8,888 bases of DNA from Gammaproteobacteria bacterium (GCA_029861795.1 JAOTYS010000171.1:1-8888), one strand, 5' to 3'; counted from the first letter of the stretch, positions 1 through 5,782 are shown. Program-made: numbers and translations. Notes: generated by a model from the letters alone, not told the origin.

Positions 1-738
1 TAACGCATGCAATCGTGCGTCGAAAGCCGCATCGGTGCCACGTAGCGCATCTGTAGACATCGCCGCTATTAGATCGGCGACGCGTACAAGACGTTGCCCT
101 GCGAGGACCGCTAGTGCCAGTAACGCTGTCATTGCCTGCGTTCCGTTGATTAAGGCAAGACCTTCTTTGGCTTGCAGCACCAGTGGTTCGAGCCCAAGCC
201 GTCGCAGTGCGTCTGCAGCGGCAAGTTCTTTACCCACCGCCCTTACCTTACCTTTGCCGATCAAAGCTAGCGCAAGATGTGCCAACGGAGCCAGGTCACC
301 GCTGGCACCTACCGATCCTCGGCTGGGGACGATGGGAAGTACGTCGGCATTTAGCAGTTTAAGCAGATGGTCGATAACCACTGGGCGCACGCCAGAATTG
401 CCTCTGGCCAGCGTATTTGCGCGAAGCAGCAGCATGCCACGCACCACCGGGTCGTCTAGCGGTTTGCCAACACCGCTACAGTGACTGAGGACCAGGCGCT
501 CCTGTAAAGCGCGAACACGGTCGACATCGATGCGGACACTGGCCAAGTCGCCAAAGCCGGTGTTGACCCCATAGATCGGCTGTCCCTTCATTACACTGTC
601 GTCAACCACCTTGCGTGCCGCTTGCACTCGCTGGCGTGCCGCAGCACTAAGGCTACACCGACTTCTGTCGTGCACCACCGATAGAAAATGATCTAGTGTC
701 AGTGATTCTCCGTCGATTTCGATATCTTTGTCGTTCAT
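1..738 (-). CDS. hutH: histidine ammonia-lyase, N-terminal half (runs off the left edge)
   Basis: Histidine ammonia-lyase removes ammonia from L-histidine to give urocanate, the first step of histidine degradation in the cytoplasm. The minus strand reads open from an ATG at 738 to base 1, giving 246 residues of a protein usually about 500 long; the C-terminal half lies outside the window. Visible family features are YGVNTGFG (56-63, with the catalytic Tyr at 56), the Ser-His pair at 85-86 that marks histidine rather than phenylalanine or tyrosine lyases, GSVGASGDLAPLAH (141-154, with Ala145-Ser146-Gly147 forming the MIO cofactor), INGTQ (197-201) and a downstream STDALRGTDAAFDAR segment. An in-frame stop at 763-765 limits the start; no good Shine-Dalgarno sequence is visible before the ATG. 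The partner hutU lies on the same strand about 7.2 kb upstream, which supports the histidine assignment over other aromatic lyases. Confidence 0.93.
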   Translation of the reverse strand, partial: MNDKDIEIDGESLTLDHFLSVVHDRSRCSLSAAARQRVQAARKVVDDSVMKGQPIYGVNTGFGDLASVRIDVDRVRALQERLVLSHCSGVGKPLDDPVVRGMLLLRANTLARGNSGVRPVVIDHLLKLLNADVLPIVPSRGSVGASGDLAPLAHLALALIGKGKVRAVGKELAAADALRRLGLEPLVLQAKEGLALINGTQAMTALLALAVLAGQRLVRVADLIAAMSTDALRGTDAAFDARLHAL

Positions 739-861
739 CGCTACTGAATTGGGGCAGTCCAGTTACGGCTGGAAAGCCAGGATGATACCCGATGGGGCCA
801 CACGGAAAGTGGCGGTAAGGCAATGACCCTGTTATGGGTAAAGTAATAGGAATGATTCGTA

Positions 862-890
862 TTTACATTCGTGATCGGAGAAGATATAGT
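862..890 (+). promoter_or_regulatory. candidate sigma70 promoter for the 924 gene
   Basis: TTTACA (862-867) and TATAGT (885-890) are separated by exactly 17 bases; each hexamer matches the consensus at five of six positions. Transcription would begin near 897. This places the upstream in-frame ATGs at 834 and 852 before the transcript start and so favours the ATG at 924 for the following gene. It lies in the divergent spacer between hutH and that gene. Assigned by eye only. Confidence 0.5.
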
Positions 891-923
891 GTTAATCACC
901 AAACAGTCAGAGCCTTCCTTCAA

Positions 924-1433
924 ATGCCAATCACAGTGCTTTCCAACTCTCGGCCGAAGATTCGACACATTGCCGATCTTTCTCCCCCAGCGCGATTGGT
1001 CTTGGTTACTCTGAGGCAGCGGCACCAGGGCCGCTCGTGTTGGCCTGCATTGTGTGGGGTCTATTTTGGCGCTTGTGGCATCAGTGGGGTCGAGGATGCC
1101 CTATTGGGATTTGAGGGGGTGATTGATGTGTTACTGAGCCAGGCCAAGCCTTTGCTCCGACCCCTGAATGCCCGCACGGTGGCGCCTGCAGAGCACATGG
1201 TCTTGGATCTCATTGCCGCGTTGCAGGAAGATCAGTCTGATAAGGCCTTCGCCCTTGCACATCGACTTGTGCCAGCGTATGCGGTCGAGCAGTTAGTGGT
1301 CCAGGCAAAGCTTTTTGCAACGGCGCTGCGACGTAGTGACCAAATATTAAGGCGAAGAAACGATACAAAAGATGACCGGTCTTGCGTGTCCGCAGAGCCT
1401 GGCACGTTCAGGGAATTAGTTACTGGATTCTAA
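924..1433 (+). CDS. uncharacterised conserved-type protein, about 169 aa
   Basis: I do not recognise a named function. From the ATG at 924 the product is 169 residues, soluble, mainly helical in appearance and Leu/Ala-rich, with no signal peptide or membrane segment. The layout (LSPPARLVLVTLRQ near the start, then a paired-helix stretch, then PAEHMVLDLIAALQ and a C-terminal Ala/Leu helix) resembles, from memory, a family of short uncharacterised proteobacterial proteins. The frame is open back to an ATG at 834, but a good promoter sits inside that extension and the extension is AT-rich and poorly protein-like, so I prefer 924; no clear ribosome binding site supports either. Its stop overlaps the end of the convergent acetyltransferase gene by 18 bases. 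It is divergent from hutH, so shared control is possible but not shown. Confidence 0.6.
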   Translation: MPITVLSNSRPKIRHIADLSPPARLVLVTLRQRHQGRSCWPALCGVYFGACGISGVEDALLGFEGVIDVLLSQAKPLLRPLNARTVAPAEHMVLDLIAALQEDQSDKAFALAHRLVPAYAVEQLVVQAKLFATALRRSDQILRRRNDTKDDRSCVSAEPGTFRELVTGF

Positions 1434-1961
1434 CGAACGTAGATCGATGTGATAGTAGATGCAATCCTTGGGCTCTAGATCGTCGTCATACTCGTTTTTG
1501 AGATACTGCACTTGATAGGCGCCGAGCCGTTGATTGATATGCCACATGTGCTGGGCTAGTCCCACCCGGTTGCGACCCGCCAAGTCCACGTAACCAAGCT
1601 CCCGGGCGTAATGGAGCTGGGCCGACTTGAGCTTTGTCGCAACCCCTTGAGCACGAAAAGCAGGATTCACTGTGAGATCCGCGGCATAGACGGTGTTCTC
1701 TTTGCCCCAGCTGGGATCACTCTGGGTGCCACCGACCTGAGGGAAACTCTCCAGCGCTGCGCCAAAACAAAAGCCCATAACCTGCTCATTTGCCAGAGCC
1801 ACTAAGCACACGCTTCGCGGCCTTGCCACAATCTCCGCAAGAAACGTACGGGAGTCACGCCGGATCGGCTCGTAGGATTCCACCTCGATCTGCATGATGG
1901 CCTCTGCGTAGCAGACCCAGGTTCGTGGATCCAGGGCTTGTATCTCGATCGAAATCGTCAT
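1416..1961 (-). CDS. GNAT-family N-acetyltransferase
   Basis: A 181-residue protein of normal single-domain GNAT length, predicted to move an acetyl group from acetyl-CoA to an amine; the substrate cannot be read from the sequence. The acetyl-CoA-binding motif A is clear: strand ADLTVNP (94-100) followed by the pyrophosphate loop RAQGVA (103-108) and helix TKLKSAQLHYARELG. Strand VCLVALANEQVMGFCFG (51-67) precedes it. A later segment, GRNRVG (129-134) then NQRLGAY (143-149), matches GNAT proteins that I recall beside or fused to class-III aminotransferases; no aminotransferase is present here. The ATG at 1961 lacks a Shine-Dalgarno sequence; a second ATG at residue 23 has AGAGG six bases ahead, but starting there would remove part of the first helix, so I keep the longer form. 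It overlaps the convergent 924 gene by 18 bases. Confidence 0.85.
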   Translation of the reverse strand: MTISIEIQALDPRTWVCYAEAIMQIEVESYEPIRRDSRTFLAEIVARPRSVCLVALANEQVMGFCFGAALESFPQVGGTQSDPSWGKENTVYAADLTVNPAFRAQGVATKLKSAQLHYARELGYVDLAGRNRVGLAQHMWHINQRLGAYQVQYLKNEYDDDLEPKDCIYYHIDLRSLESSN

Positions 1962-2011
1962 GTGTTTGAGGGGGAATCTGAAAAAGTGCGCGGTTCGTTA
2001 GCGTAGTGGTT

Positions 2012-2017
2012 TATAAT
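2012..2017 (+). promoter_or_regulatory. possible -10 element upstream of the lipoprotein gene
   Basis: A perfect TATAAT lies about 90 bases before the lipoprotein ATG at 2109. No convincing -35 hexamer is found 16-18 bases upstream. The sequence TTATAA is symmetric, and the divergent acetyltransferase gene could use TATAAA on the opposite strand. Low confidence. Confidence 0.25.
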
Positions 2018-2108
2018 CACACGACACCTCAAGAAATAAAAGCAACAAAAAAATTCAATCCGTGGATGGTCCTCATCCGCACTCCTTAAGCATTACGGGA
2101 CTCCAACA

Positions 2109-2132
2109 ATGAAAAAATCCTTGTGTCATTGA
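2109..2132 (+). other. A6 tract causing apparent -1 frameshift at the start of the lipoprotein gene
   Basis: The ATG at 2109 is followed by six A residues (2112-2117) and reads only seven codons before TGA at 2130-2132. Adding one A would join this ATG to the long downstream frame and give the N-terminus MKKILVSLMTLFVVACGG, a textbook lipoprotein signal with Lys-Lys n-region, hydrophobic core and lipobox Cys16. The tract length therefore decides whether the protein is made from this start. It could be a consensus-sequence error, a real inactivating mutation, or a slippage switch. Confidence 0.7.
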
Positions 2133-2545
2133 TGACCTTATTTGTCGTAGCCTGTGGTGGTAGCAGTAGTAGAGGCGGCGGTCCTCAGACTGTCGACTTT
2201 GCCTCGGTGGCCGGACAGTCTTTTTGCACGCTCACGATAACCGCGTCTGGGGCAGGGCAGACCATAACGGAATCGGCTGATGTGGTGGTAATAGTCAACG
2301 CGGACGGCAGCTTTAGTATCAGCGATTCAGACGGTGCCCTGATCGTTGGCAATCTTAGTGGGAATCCATTTGTTTCCAATGGTAGGGCCTCGGACATCAT
2401 CGACCCTAGTTGCTCTGGATCGATCACCCTTACCGGAAACATATCAAGCGACACGATATCGGGTACGTTTAGTGGTTCGGGGGTCAGTTGCCTCGGAGCG
2501 CCGGGTAGTCTTGAGGGTACGCTCAACGCGAAAAGATCAATGTGA
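2123..2545 (+). CDS. small exported lipoprotein, probably frameshifted at its start
   Basis: The open frame from a GTG at 2123 encodes 140 residues; restoring the upstream ATG would give 145. The N-terminus has a short hydrophobic stretch ending in VVAC, a lipobox, followed by the GGSSSRGGG linker typical of outer-membrane lipoproteins. The mature part is rich in Ser, Gly, Thr and alternating beta-type residues (for example FCTLTITASG and VVVIVNADGSFSISD), with three further Cys residues (FCT, PSC and VSC), suggesting a small beta-sandwich that may hold a disulphide in the periplasm. Without the upstream ATG the signal would lack its basic n-region, so the 2123 start is probably an artefact of the frameshift. 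It precedes, on the same strand, the run of exported and oxygenase genes beginning at 2699, with a 153-base gap. Function unknown. Confidence 0.65.
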   Translation: MSLMTLFVVACGGSSSRGGGPQTVDFASVAGQSFCTLTITASGAGQTITESADVVVIVNADGSFSISDSDGALIVGNLSGNPFVSNGRASDIIDPSCSGSITLTGNISSDTISGTFSGSGVSCLGAPGSLEGTLNAKRSM

Positions 2546-2589
2546 CCAATCGAGGGTGCAGATTTGCTAGCTATCACAAACAAGCAAGT

Positions 2590-2606
2590 GACCGCCGCAA
2601 GCGGTC
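2590..2606 (+). terminator. small hairpin after the lipoprotein gene, possible weak terminator
   Basis: GACCGC (2590-2595) and GCGGTC (2601-2606) form a perfect six-pair stem with a CGCAA loop, 45 bases after the lipoprotein stop. There is no T-run after it on either strand, so intrinsic termination is doubtful. The remainder of the 2546-2698 spacer shows nothing I can identify; no strong promoter is visible before the 2699 gene. Confidence 0.3.
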
Positions 2607-2698
2607 CAAAGCCTGAAATGTTATTGTGGTGGTGAAGTAGTTCTCTCATATCGTTCGGTCCACATGGCTTGAATCGATAAGCACTGAAGTGGTGTTCA

Positions 2699-3532
2699 AT
2701 GCCCGGTTCCCGGCGTAGTTTCATAACCCTGGTCGTTGGTTTAGCCGCAGTGGGTGGCGCGGTGGTTGCCATACAGTTGTTCGTAAACGCCCGCTGGCAT
2801 CGGATGGCATATGACTTGGAGAACCAATACGGCGTTCACATTGAGTTCGACAACTTCGAGTTTCCACTACCTTGGCGCGCACAAGGTGCTGTCGCGAAGC
2901 CAAGTTTGGCGATGTTCCGTCCAGGTGTTCTTAATAGTTTGGCCGTCGATCTCAGTCACTATCCGCCGGAGTTTCTCCGCGAGCACGTTTCTACAATCTA
3001 TGTCTTTCGTCACTTGAGCATCGCCGGCCAGCCCTACGGCGGGGCAACGGATACTGGTAAGTCCGCGATATACATTCATCAGGATTGGCTTGGCGACGTT
3101 GGTGCCTATCGTGACGCTATGGGACTCCACCACGAGCTCAGCAGCTTGTTATTGCAAAGCCCCCAAGCGACGGCGCTGCGACAGCGCTGGGACGGGATCA
3201 ACCCGGAAGGGTTTAGCTACCGGTTTGGAGTTTCGTCCTGGCGAAACATCGCAGCAGGGGCTACAGATCTTATCGGTAGTCCTTCCTCCTACGAGGTCGG
3301 GTTTCTGTGTGGCTATGGTCAGACGTCTTGGGAGGATGACATCAACACCTATGCGCAATATCTGATCGCAAAGCCCAGGCTCAGTGAGAGACTGGCTGAC
3401 AAATATCCGCGTGTCGGCGCCAAGCTAAATATGTTAAGAGATTTTTATCGCGATATGGGTTATGTCAGTAGAATGAAAAGCCGCGATGCTTCTGCAATGC
3501 CTGGCAACATTCGATTAAGCAAGTATTTTTAA
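2699..3532 (+). CDS. Tat-signal or membrane-anchored protein with degenerate zincin-like motif
   Basis: A 277-residue protein. Residues 4-9, SRRSFI, match the twin-arginine consensus (S/T)RRxFL and precede a hydrophobic segment (about 10-29) with no clear cleavage site, so it may be exported by Tat and stay anchored or act in the periplasm. The body contains HHELSS (144-149), which looks like the HHEFAH zinc site of some bacterial metallopeptidases but with Ser149 in place of the last His, and a later YGQTSWEDD (206-214), placed where those enzymes supply an acidic ligand. It could be a divergent metallopeptidase, or a protein that has lost activity; I cannot name the family. The ATG at 2699 is the only start after an upstream stop at 2678-2680. 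The next gene begins seven bases after its stop, so the two are almost certainly co-transcribed. Confidence 0.7.
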   Translation: MPGSRRSFITLVVGLAAVGGAVVAIQLFVNARWHRMAYDLENQYGVHIEFDNFEFPLPWRAQGAVAKPSLAMFRPGVLNSLAVDLSHYPPEFLREHVSTIYVFRHLSIAGQPYGGATDTGKSAIYIHQDWLGDVGAYRDAMGLHHELSSLLLQSPQATALRQRWDGINPEGFSYRFGVSSWRNIAAGATDLIGSPSSYEVGFLCGYGQTSWEDDINTYAQYLIAKPRLSERLADKYPRVGAKLNMLRDFYRDMGYVSRMKSRDASAMPGNIRLSKYF

Positions 3533-3539
3533 GCTCCTG

Positions 3540-4478
3540 ATGATCACCGACACTGATTGCACTCCGCGAGTGACTTATCCCGAGCGGCGCAGCGGTTTGA
3601 GACTCAATCGCTCAGAACATTGCTTTAGTTTGGTCGACCAAATCGGCGCGCAGAAGATGAAACTCAATCAGTCTGCGGCGCTGATCTGGGAACTTTGCGA
3701 TGGTGAGCGGTCGGTCAGCGAAATTACTATGTCGTTGTCGAATATTTACGAGGTGCCCTTGGCAAAAATGCTGGATGACGTCGTCGCCACGCTGGGTGCC
3801 TTTGACGCATCCGATGCTATGCGCTACCGGCTTCGGCAATATGTATGGCGAAGTAGCAGCGAAAGTAGCCGCATTCAGTATCTGCGAATCTCCGACGGGA
3901 TGTTGGGCCTACTCGAACAGTTTCGTGCTCTGGTGTTCGATGGCCTGCGGGTGGAACGTGTCACGGCCTCAGACATTGATCTAGGGCGCGCTGGCCTTGA
4001 GCGCGCGAAAGCCAACAGTGTCAGCCAATCAACTCAACCGAAATCCGGCGTTCTTAAGTTCAATCATTTATACGATCATCCGAAGTACTCTGTCCTACTG
4101 GCACGAATCGAGGCCGGTGTACGCGAGATTGTGACGGATATTGAGACCACGCTGACCGTTAGTCTTTGCGCTGCCTACCAACCAGGAGGCCGCATGGGAT
4201 GGCATACCAATGATGACAATCCGGGCAGGCGCGTCTATTGCACTTGGGCTGAAACGGATCGAAGCAACTTTTTCCGTTATGAAGATCCCGACAACAACGC
4301 GATTAATACTGACTGGGAGTCCAGGGGTTGGACGATCAAGACATTCTATCTGCCGCCTAAACCGGATCAGCTATGGCATTGCATTCAGGCCAATAGCTTA
4401 CGTCTTGCAATCGGATTCGCGGAGGCACAATTTACCCGCGTAAACCGTCTGCCTGCCGTGGCTACCAATGTAGCTTGA
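3540..4478 (+). CDS. PqqD/RRE-like domain fused to 2OG-Fe(II) oxygenase-like domain
   Basis: A 312-residue cytoplasmic fusion. Residues about 13-90 follow the PqqD pattern: short beta strands, then KLNQSAALIWELCDGERSVS (41-60), and helices through SLSNIYEVPLAKMLDDVVATL. PqqD domains bind leader peptides of ribosomally made peptides and present them to a modifying enzyme. Residues about 170-298 look like a 2-oxoglutarate/Fe(II) oxygenase: GRMGWHTNDDNPG supplies His222, and LWHCIQANSLRLAIGF supplies His280 and, eight residues on, Arg288, the usual spacing for the 2OG-binding Arg. The expected second ligand position (HxD) holds Asn224, with Asp225 next to it. SFFRY-like NFFRYEDP (243-250) also recalls phage and cyanobacterial hydroxylases. 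It starts seven bases after the preceding gene, without a clear Shine-Dalgarno sequence, suggesting translational coupling. The next gene, encoding a Tat-exported protein 39 bases on, is a candidate substrate. Domain assignments are from pattern recognition. Confidence 0.78.
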   Translation: MITDTDCTPRVTYPERRSGLRLNRSEHCFSLVDQIGAQKMKLNQSAALIWELCDGERSVSEITMSLSNIYEVPLAKMLDDVVATLGAFDASDAMRYRLRQYVWRSSSESSRIQYLRISDGMLGLLEQFRALVFDGLRVERVTASDIDLGRAGLERAKANSVSQSTQPKSGVLKFNHLYDHPKYSVLLARIEAGVREIVTDIETTLTVSLCAAYQPGGRMGWHTNDDNPGRRVYCTWAETDRSNFFRYEDPDNNAINTDWESRGWTIKTFYLPPKPDQLWHCIQANSLRLAIGFAEAQFTRVNRLPAVATNVA

Positions 4479-4507
4479 TGCTAAGATACGTATGTATAAC
4501 AAATATA

Positions 4508-4513
4508 AGAGGA
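4508..4513 (+). promoter_or_regulatory. Shine-Dalgarno site for the 4518 gene
   Basis: AGAGGA lies four bases before the ATG at 4518 and fixes that start. It is the best ribosome binding site in the plus-strand cluster, suggesting the Tat protein is made in larger amount than the oxygenase fusion before it, as expected for a substrate or structural product. AT-rich sequence just upstream (4491-4509) includes TATAAC, but no properly spaced -35 is visible. Confidence 0.55.
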
Positions 4514-4517
4514 CTTT

Positions 4518-5066
4518 ATGAGCGACTCCAACCAGCACAACCAACAACGTCGCGATGCCTTAAAGAAACTCATCACCGGTTCCAGCGCAATCGGCGCGGC
4601 GGCTGTGATGCCGGATAAATGGGCCAAGCCTGTGGTGGACGCTGTGCTGCTGCCTGCTCACGCTCAGACTTCGCCCCGGGTTCCAACAAGTTTTGCCGGA
4701 CCGGTTGCTGGACCAGGCCCGAGCCCAGCGGGTCGTCTGCTAGACCAGCTGATTCCGCCTGCTCAGGCTGGGAACGGTTTCCCATCAGACACGTTATGTG
4801 TCGACACCAGTACGGGTGAGGCGCTACTAATTCGTGACTCCGGCGACCTCACGGAAATCTTGGAAGGCACTGGAGCCGCGGTCGGTGGCGGCGCAGTGAC
4901 GTTAACGGACATTTGTATTGATGGCGGCAGCAGTGTCAATTTGCGATTGACCAGTGTCAGCGCTACCGGTCTTAACTTTGTCCTAGATATGGTACCTGGC
5001 ACACTGCCACCCGGTGCGTGGACTAATCCTGGATGCAACGCGAACGGGGTGATACAAATCGGATGA
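4518..5066 (+). CDS. Tat-exported protein with proline-rich linker, unknown function
   Basis: A 182-residue protein. The N-terminus carries twin arginines (Arg11-Arg12, RRDALKKL), a weakly hydrophobic stretch, then WAKPVVDAVLLPAHAQTS (35-52) with likely cleavage after Ala49. This W-KPVV-LPAHAQTS arrangement recurs, as I recall, in uncharacterised exported proteins of proteobacteria. The mature part begins with a Pro/Gly/Ala-rich linker (53-89) containing PGPSP and IPPAQ, followed by a beta-type domain with Cys94, Cys133 and Cys173 and a C-terminus of CNANGVIQIG. Proline-rich sequence is compatible with being a hydroxylase target, but no residue is shown to be modified. It follows the PqqD-oxygenase fusion by 39 bases in the same direction and is probably the last gene of that unit. 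It could equally be a structural or envelope protein unrelated to the oxygenase. Confidence 0.75.
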   Translation: MSDSNQHNQQRRDALKKLITGSSAIGAAAVMPDKWAKPVVDAVLLPAHAQTSPRVPTSFAGPVAGPGPSPAGRLLDQLIPPAQAGNGFPSDTLCVDTSTGEALLIRDSGDLTEILEGTGAAVGGGAVTLTDICIDGGSSVNLRLTSVSATGLNFVLDMVPGTLPPGAWTNPGCNANGVIQIG

Positions 5067-5114
5067 ATAGTTTAGCGAACGTGGTTTGGTGTTGGTCTGA
5101 TCGGATAGGCGAAA

Positions 5115-5134
5115 CGAGATCGTTACCAATCTCG
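5115..5134 (+). other. short inverted repeat after the Tat-protein gene
   Basis: CGAGAT (5115-5120) and ATCTCG (5129-5134) are six-base perfect arms around an eight-base loop, about 50 bases after the stop at 5066. No T-run follows. It might be a weak terminator stem; chance is also possible. Apart from this repeat and the stronger one at 5233-5261, the spacer 5067-5271 shows nothing recognisable. Confidence 0.2.
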
Positions 5135-5232
5135 AGTCAAGTCGCTTACACCCGCACTCAGTTTTCTGGCTGTTAGCCCGCAAAGCGGTCGGCGGCGTTA
5201 AACAGGGCATCGTCCCGAGCATATTTCGGCTA

Positions 5233-5261
5233 ATCCGGTGCGACCTGGTGCCGCACCGGAT
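5233..5261. terminator. hairpin between convergent transcription units
   Basis: ATCCGGTGCG (5233-5242) and CGCACCGGAT (5252-5261) form a perfect ten-pair GC-rich stem with a nine-base loop. It lies between the ends of the convergent plus-strand Tat-protein gene and minus-strand DUF1127 gene, 10 bases past the DUF1127 stop, which is where a shared two-way terminator would sit. Neither side has a proper T-run (ATTTAG on one, TAGCCGAAAT on the other), so it may instead act as an RNA 3'-end stabiliser. Confidence 0.5.
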
Positions 5262-5271
5262 ATTTAGGGTA

Positions 5272-5538
5272 TCAGGCCGACTTCATCAATCGATCCACTA
5301 CTGCGGGGATTTCGTGGCGCTCAAGACCGATGTCGGTTAGCTGCCAGTTGCTGAGACTGGCCAGTTCGCCGATTGCGCCGTTGCGCTGAGATCTGCGTTT
5401 GATGGCGACCATCAAGGTTCGCAGAAAACCGAATGGATTGTCCCCCGCGGGGCGGCTACCTAGCTCGGTCTGAACCGGATCCAGCGCCACCAAGTTTGCC
5501 AAGATTTTGGCTCTGTCGTTTGAAATTACGTTTTCCAT
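5272..5538 (-). CDS. DUF1127 (YjiS-like) small protein
   Basis: An 88-residue protein whose C-terminal half has the DUF1127 signature: a basic stretch (KRRSQRN, 47-53) followed by ELASLSNWQLTDIGLERHEI (58-77) and PAVVDRLM. DUF1127 proteins are small, often Arg-rich, and some alphaproteobacterial members act in RNA-linked regulation of phosphate and carbon metabolism; the role here is unknown. The N-terminal 40 residues are longer than in the shortest members and carry no signal peptide. The start is fixed by AAGGAG seven bases before the ATG. It follows the 28-residue membrane peptide gene by 23 bases and should share its transcript; a strong hairpin follows the stop. Confidence 0.88.
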   Translation of the reverse strand: MENVISNDRAKILANLVALDPVQTELGSRPAGDNPFGFLRTLMVAIKRRSQRNGAIGELASLSNWQLTDIGLERHEIPAVVDRLMKSA

Positions 5539-5545
5539 GCCGATA

Positions 5546-5551
5546 CTCCTT
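5546..5551 (-). promoter_or_regulatory. Shine-Dalgarno site of the DUF1127 gene
   Basis: AAGGAG on the minus strand, with a seven-base spacer to the ATG at 5538, is a near-ideal ribosome binding site and decides the start of the DUF1127 protein. Confidence 0.75.
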
Positions 5552-5561
5552 CAAATAAGGC

Positions 5562-5648
5562 TTAAGCAATCAGGTTAAGAGTTAGCGTTAGCAGTAGCAC
5601 TGCACCGACGTACGCGGCACCTACTTTGGTAGCCATATCGATCATCAT
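5562..5648 (-). CDS. 28-residue single-span membrane peptide
   Basis: A very short gene starting at the ATG at 5648 and ending with TAA at 5562-5564. The product begins MMIDMATKVG and continues as a hydrophobic run, AAYVGAVLLLTLTLNLIA, that could form one membrane helix; it has no recognised homologue. AAGGA (minus strand, 5657-5661) lies eight bases before the ATG, which supports translation from here rather than from the in-frame ATG at 5768, whose extra 40 residues are not protein-like and overlap the promoter region. It lies 23 bases ahead of the DUF1127 gene in the same direction. Small hydrophobic peptides often modulate membrane complexes or transporters, but no partner can be identified here. 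Confidence 0.55.
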   Translation of the reverse strand: MMIDMATKVGAAYVGAVLLLTLTLNLIA

Positions 5649-5705
5649 TTTCTCTATCCTTCGAATATCAATTTGATTGTGCAACGCACCATGAGTATGA
5701 TGTGT

Positions 5706-5734
5706 AACATAGACGCGAATTAGACTGAATTCAA
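5706..5734 (-). promoter_or_regulatory. candidate sigma70 promoter for the membrane peptide-DUF1127 operon
   Basis: On the minus strand TTGAAT (5734-5729) and TATGTT (5711-5706) are separated by 17 bases, each matching consensus at four positions. Transcription would start near 5699, leaving about 50 bases of leader before the ATG at 5648. The site lies in the divergent spacer shared with the LysR-type gene, where the regulator might bind. Confidence 0.35.
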
Positions 5735-5782
5735 AAGAAATATTCTCATCCCAATCATGAGTGTTCATTCATATATAAGAAT

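Noticed and set aside
35..484. Plus-strand open frame of 149 codons
   Set aside because: It lies opposite hutH, whose minus-strand frame carries all family motifs; the plus-strand product is Ser/Ala/Arg-rich with no recognisable domain.
739..861. HutC-type operator upstream of hutH
   Set aside because: No palindrome resembling the known HutC site was found, and no clear minus-strand promoter for hutH could be placed.
2062..2082. Leader hairpin (GTGGATG with CATCCGCAC) before the lipoprotein gene
   Set aside because: The stem needs a bulge and has no match to a known regulatory RNA; too weak to report as a feature.
2185..2772. Minus-strand open frame of 195 codons across the lipoprotein gene
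   Set aside because: Composition is not protein-like, no ribosome binding site or domain is seen, and it overlaps two better-supported plus-strand genes.
4763..5222. Minus-strand open frames behind the Tat-protein gene
   Set aside because: They are antisense to or trail the 4518 gene and have no motif, promoter or ribosome binding site.
5649..5768. Longer N-terminus (start at 5768) for the membrane peptide
   Set aside because: The extension covers the likely promoter and leader, while a good ribosome binding site precedes the ATG at 5648.
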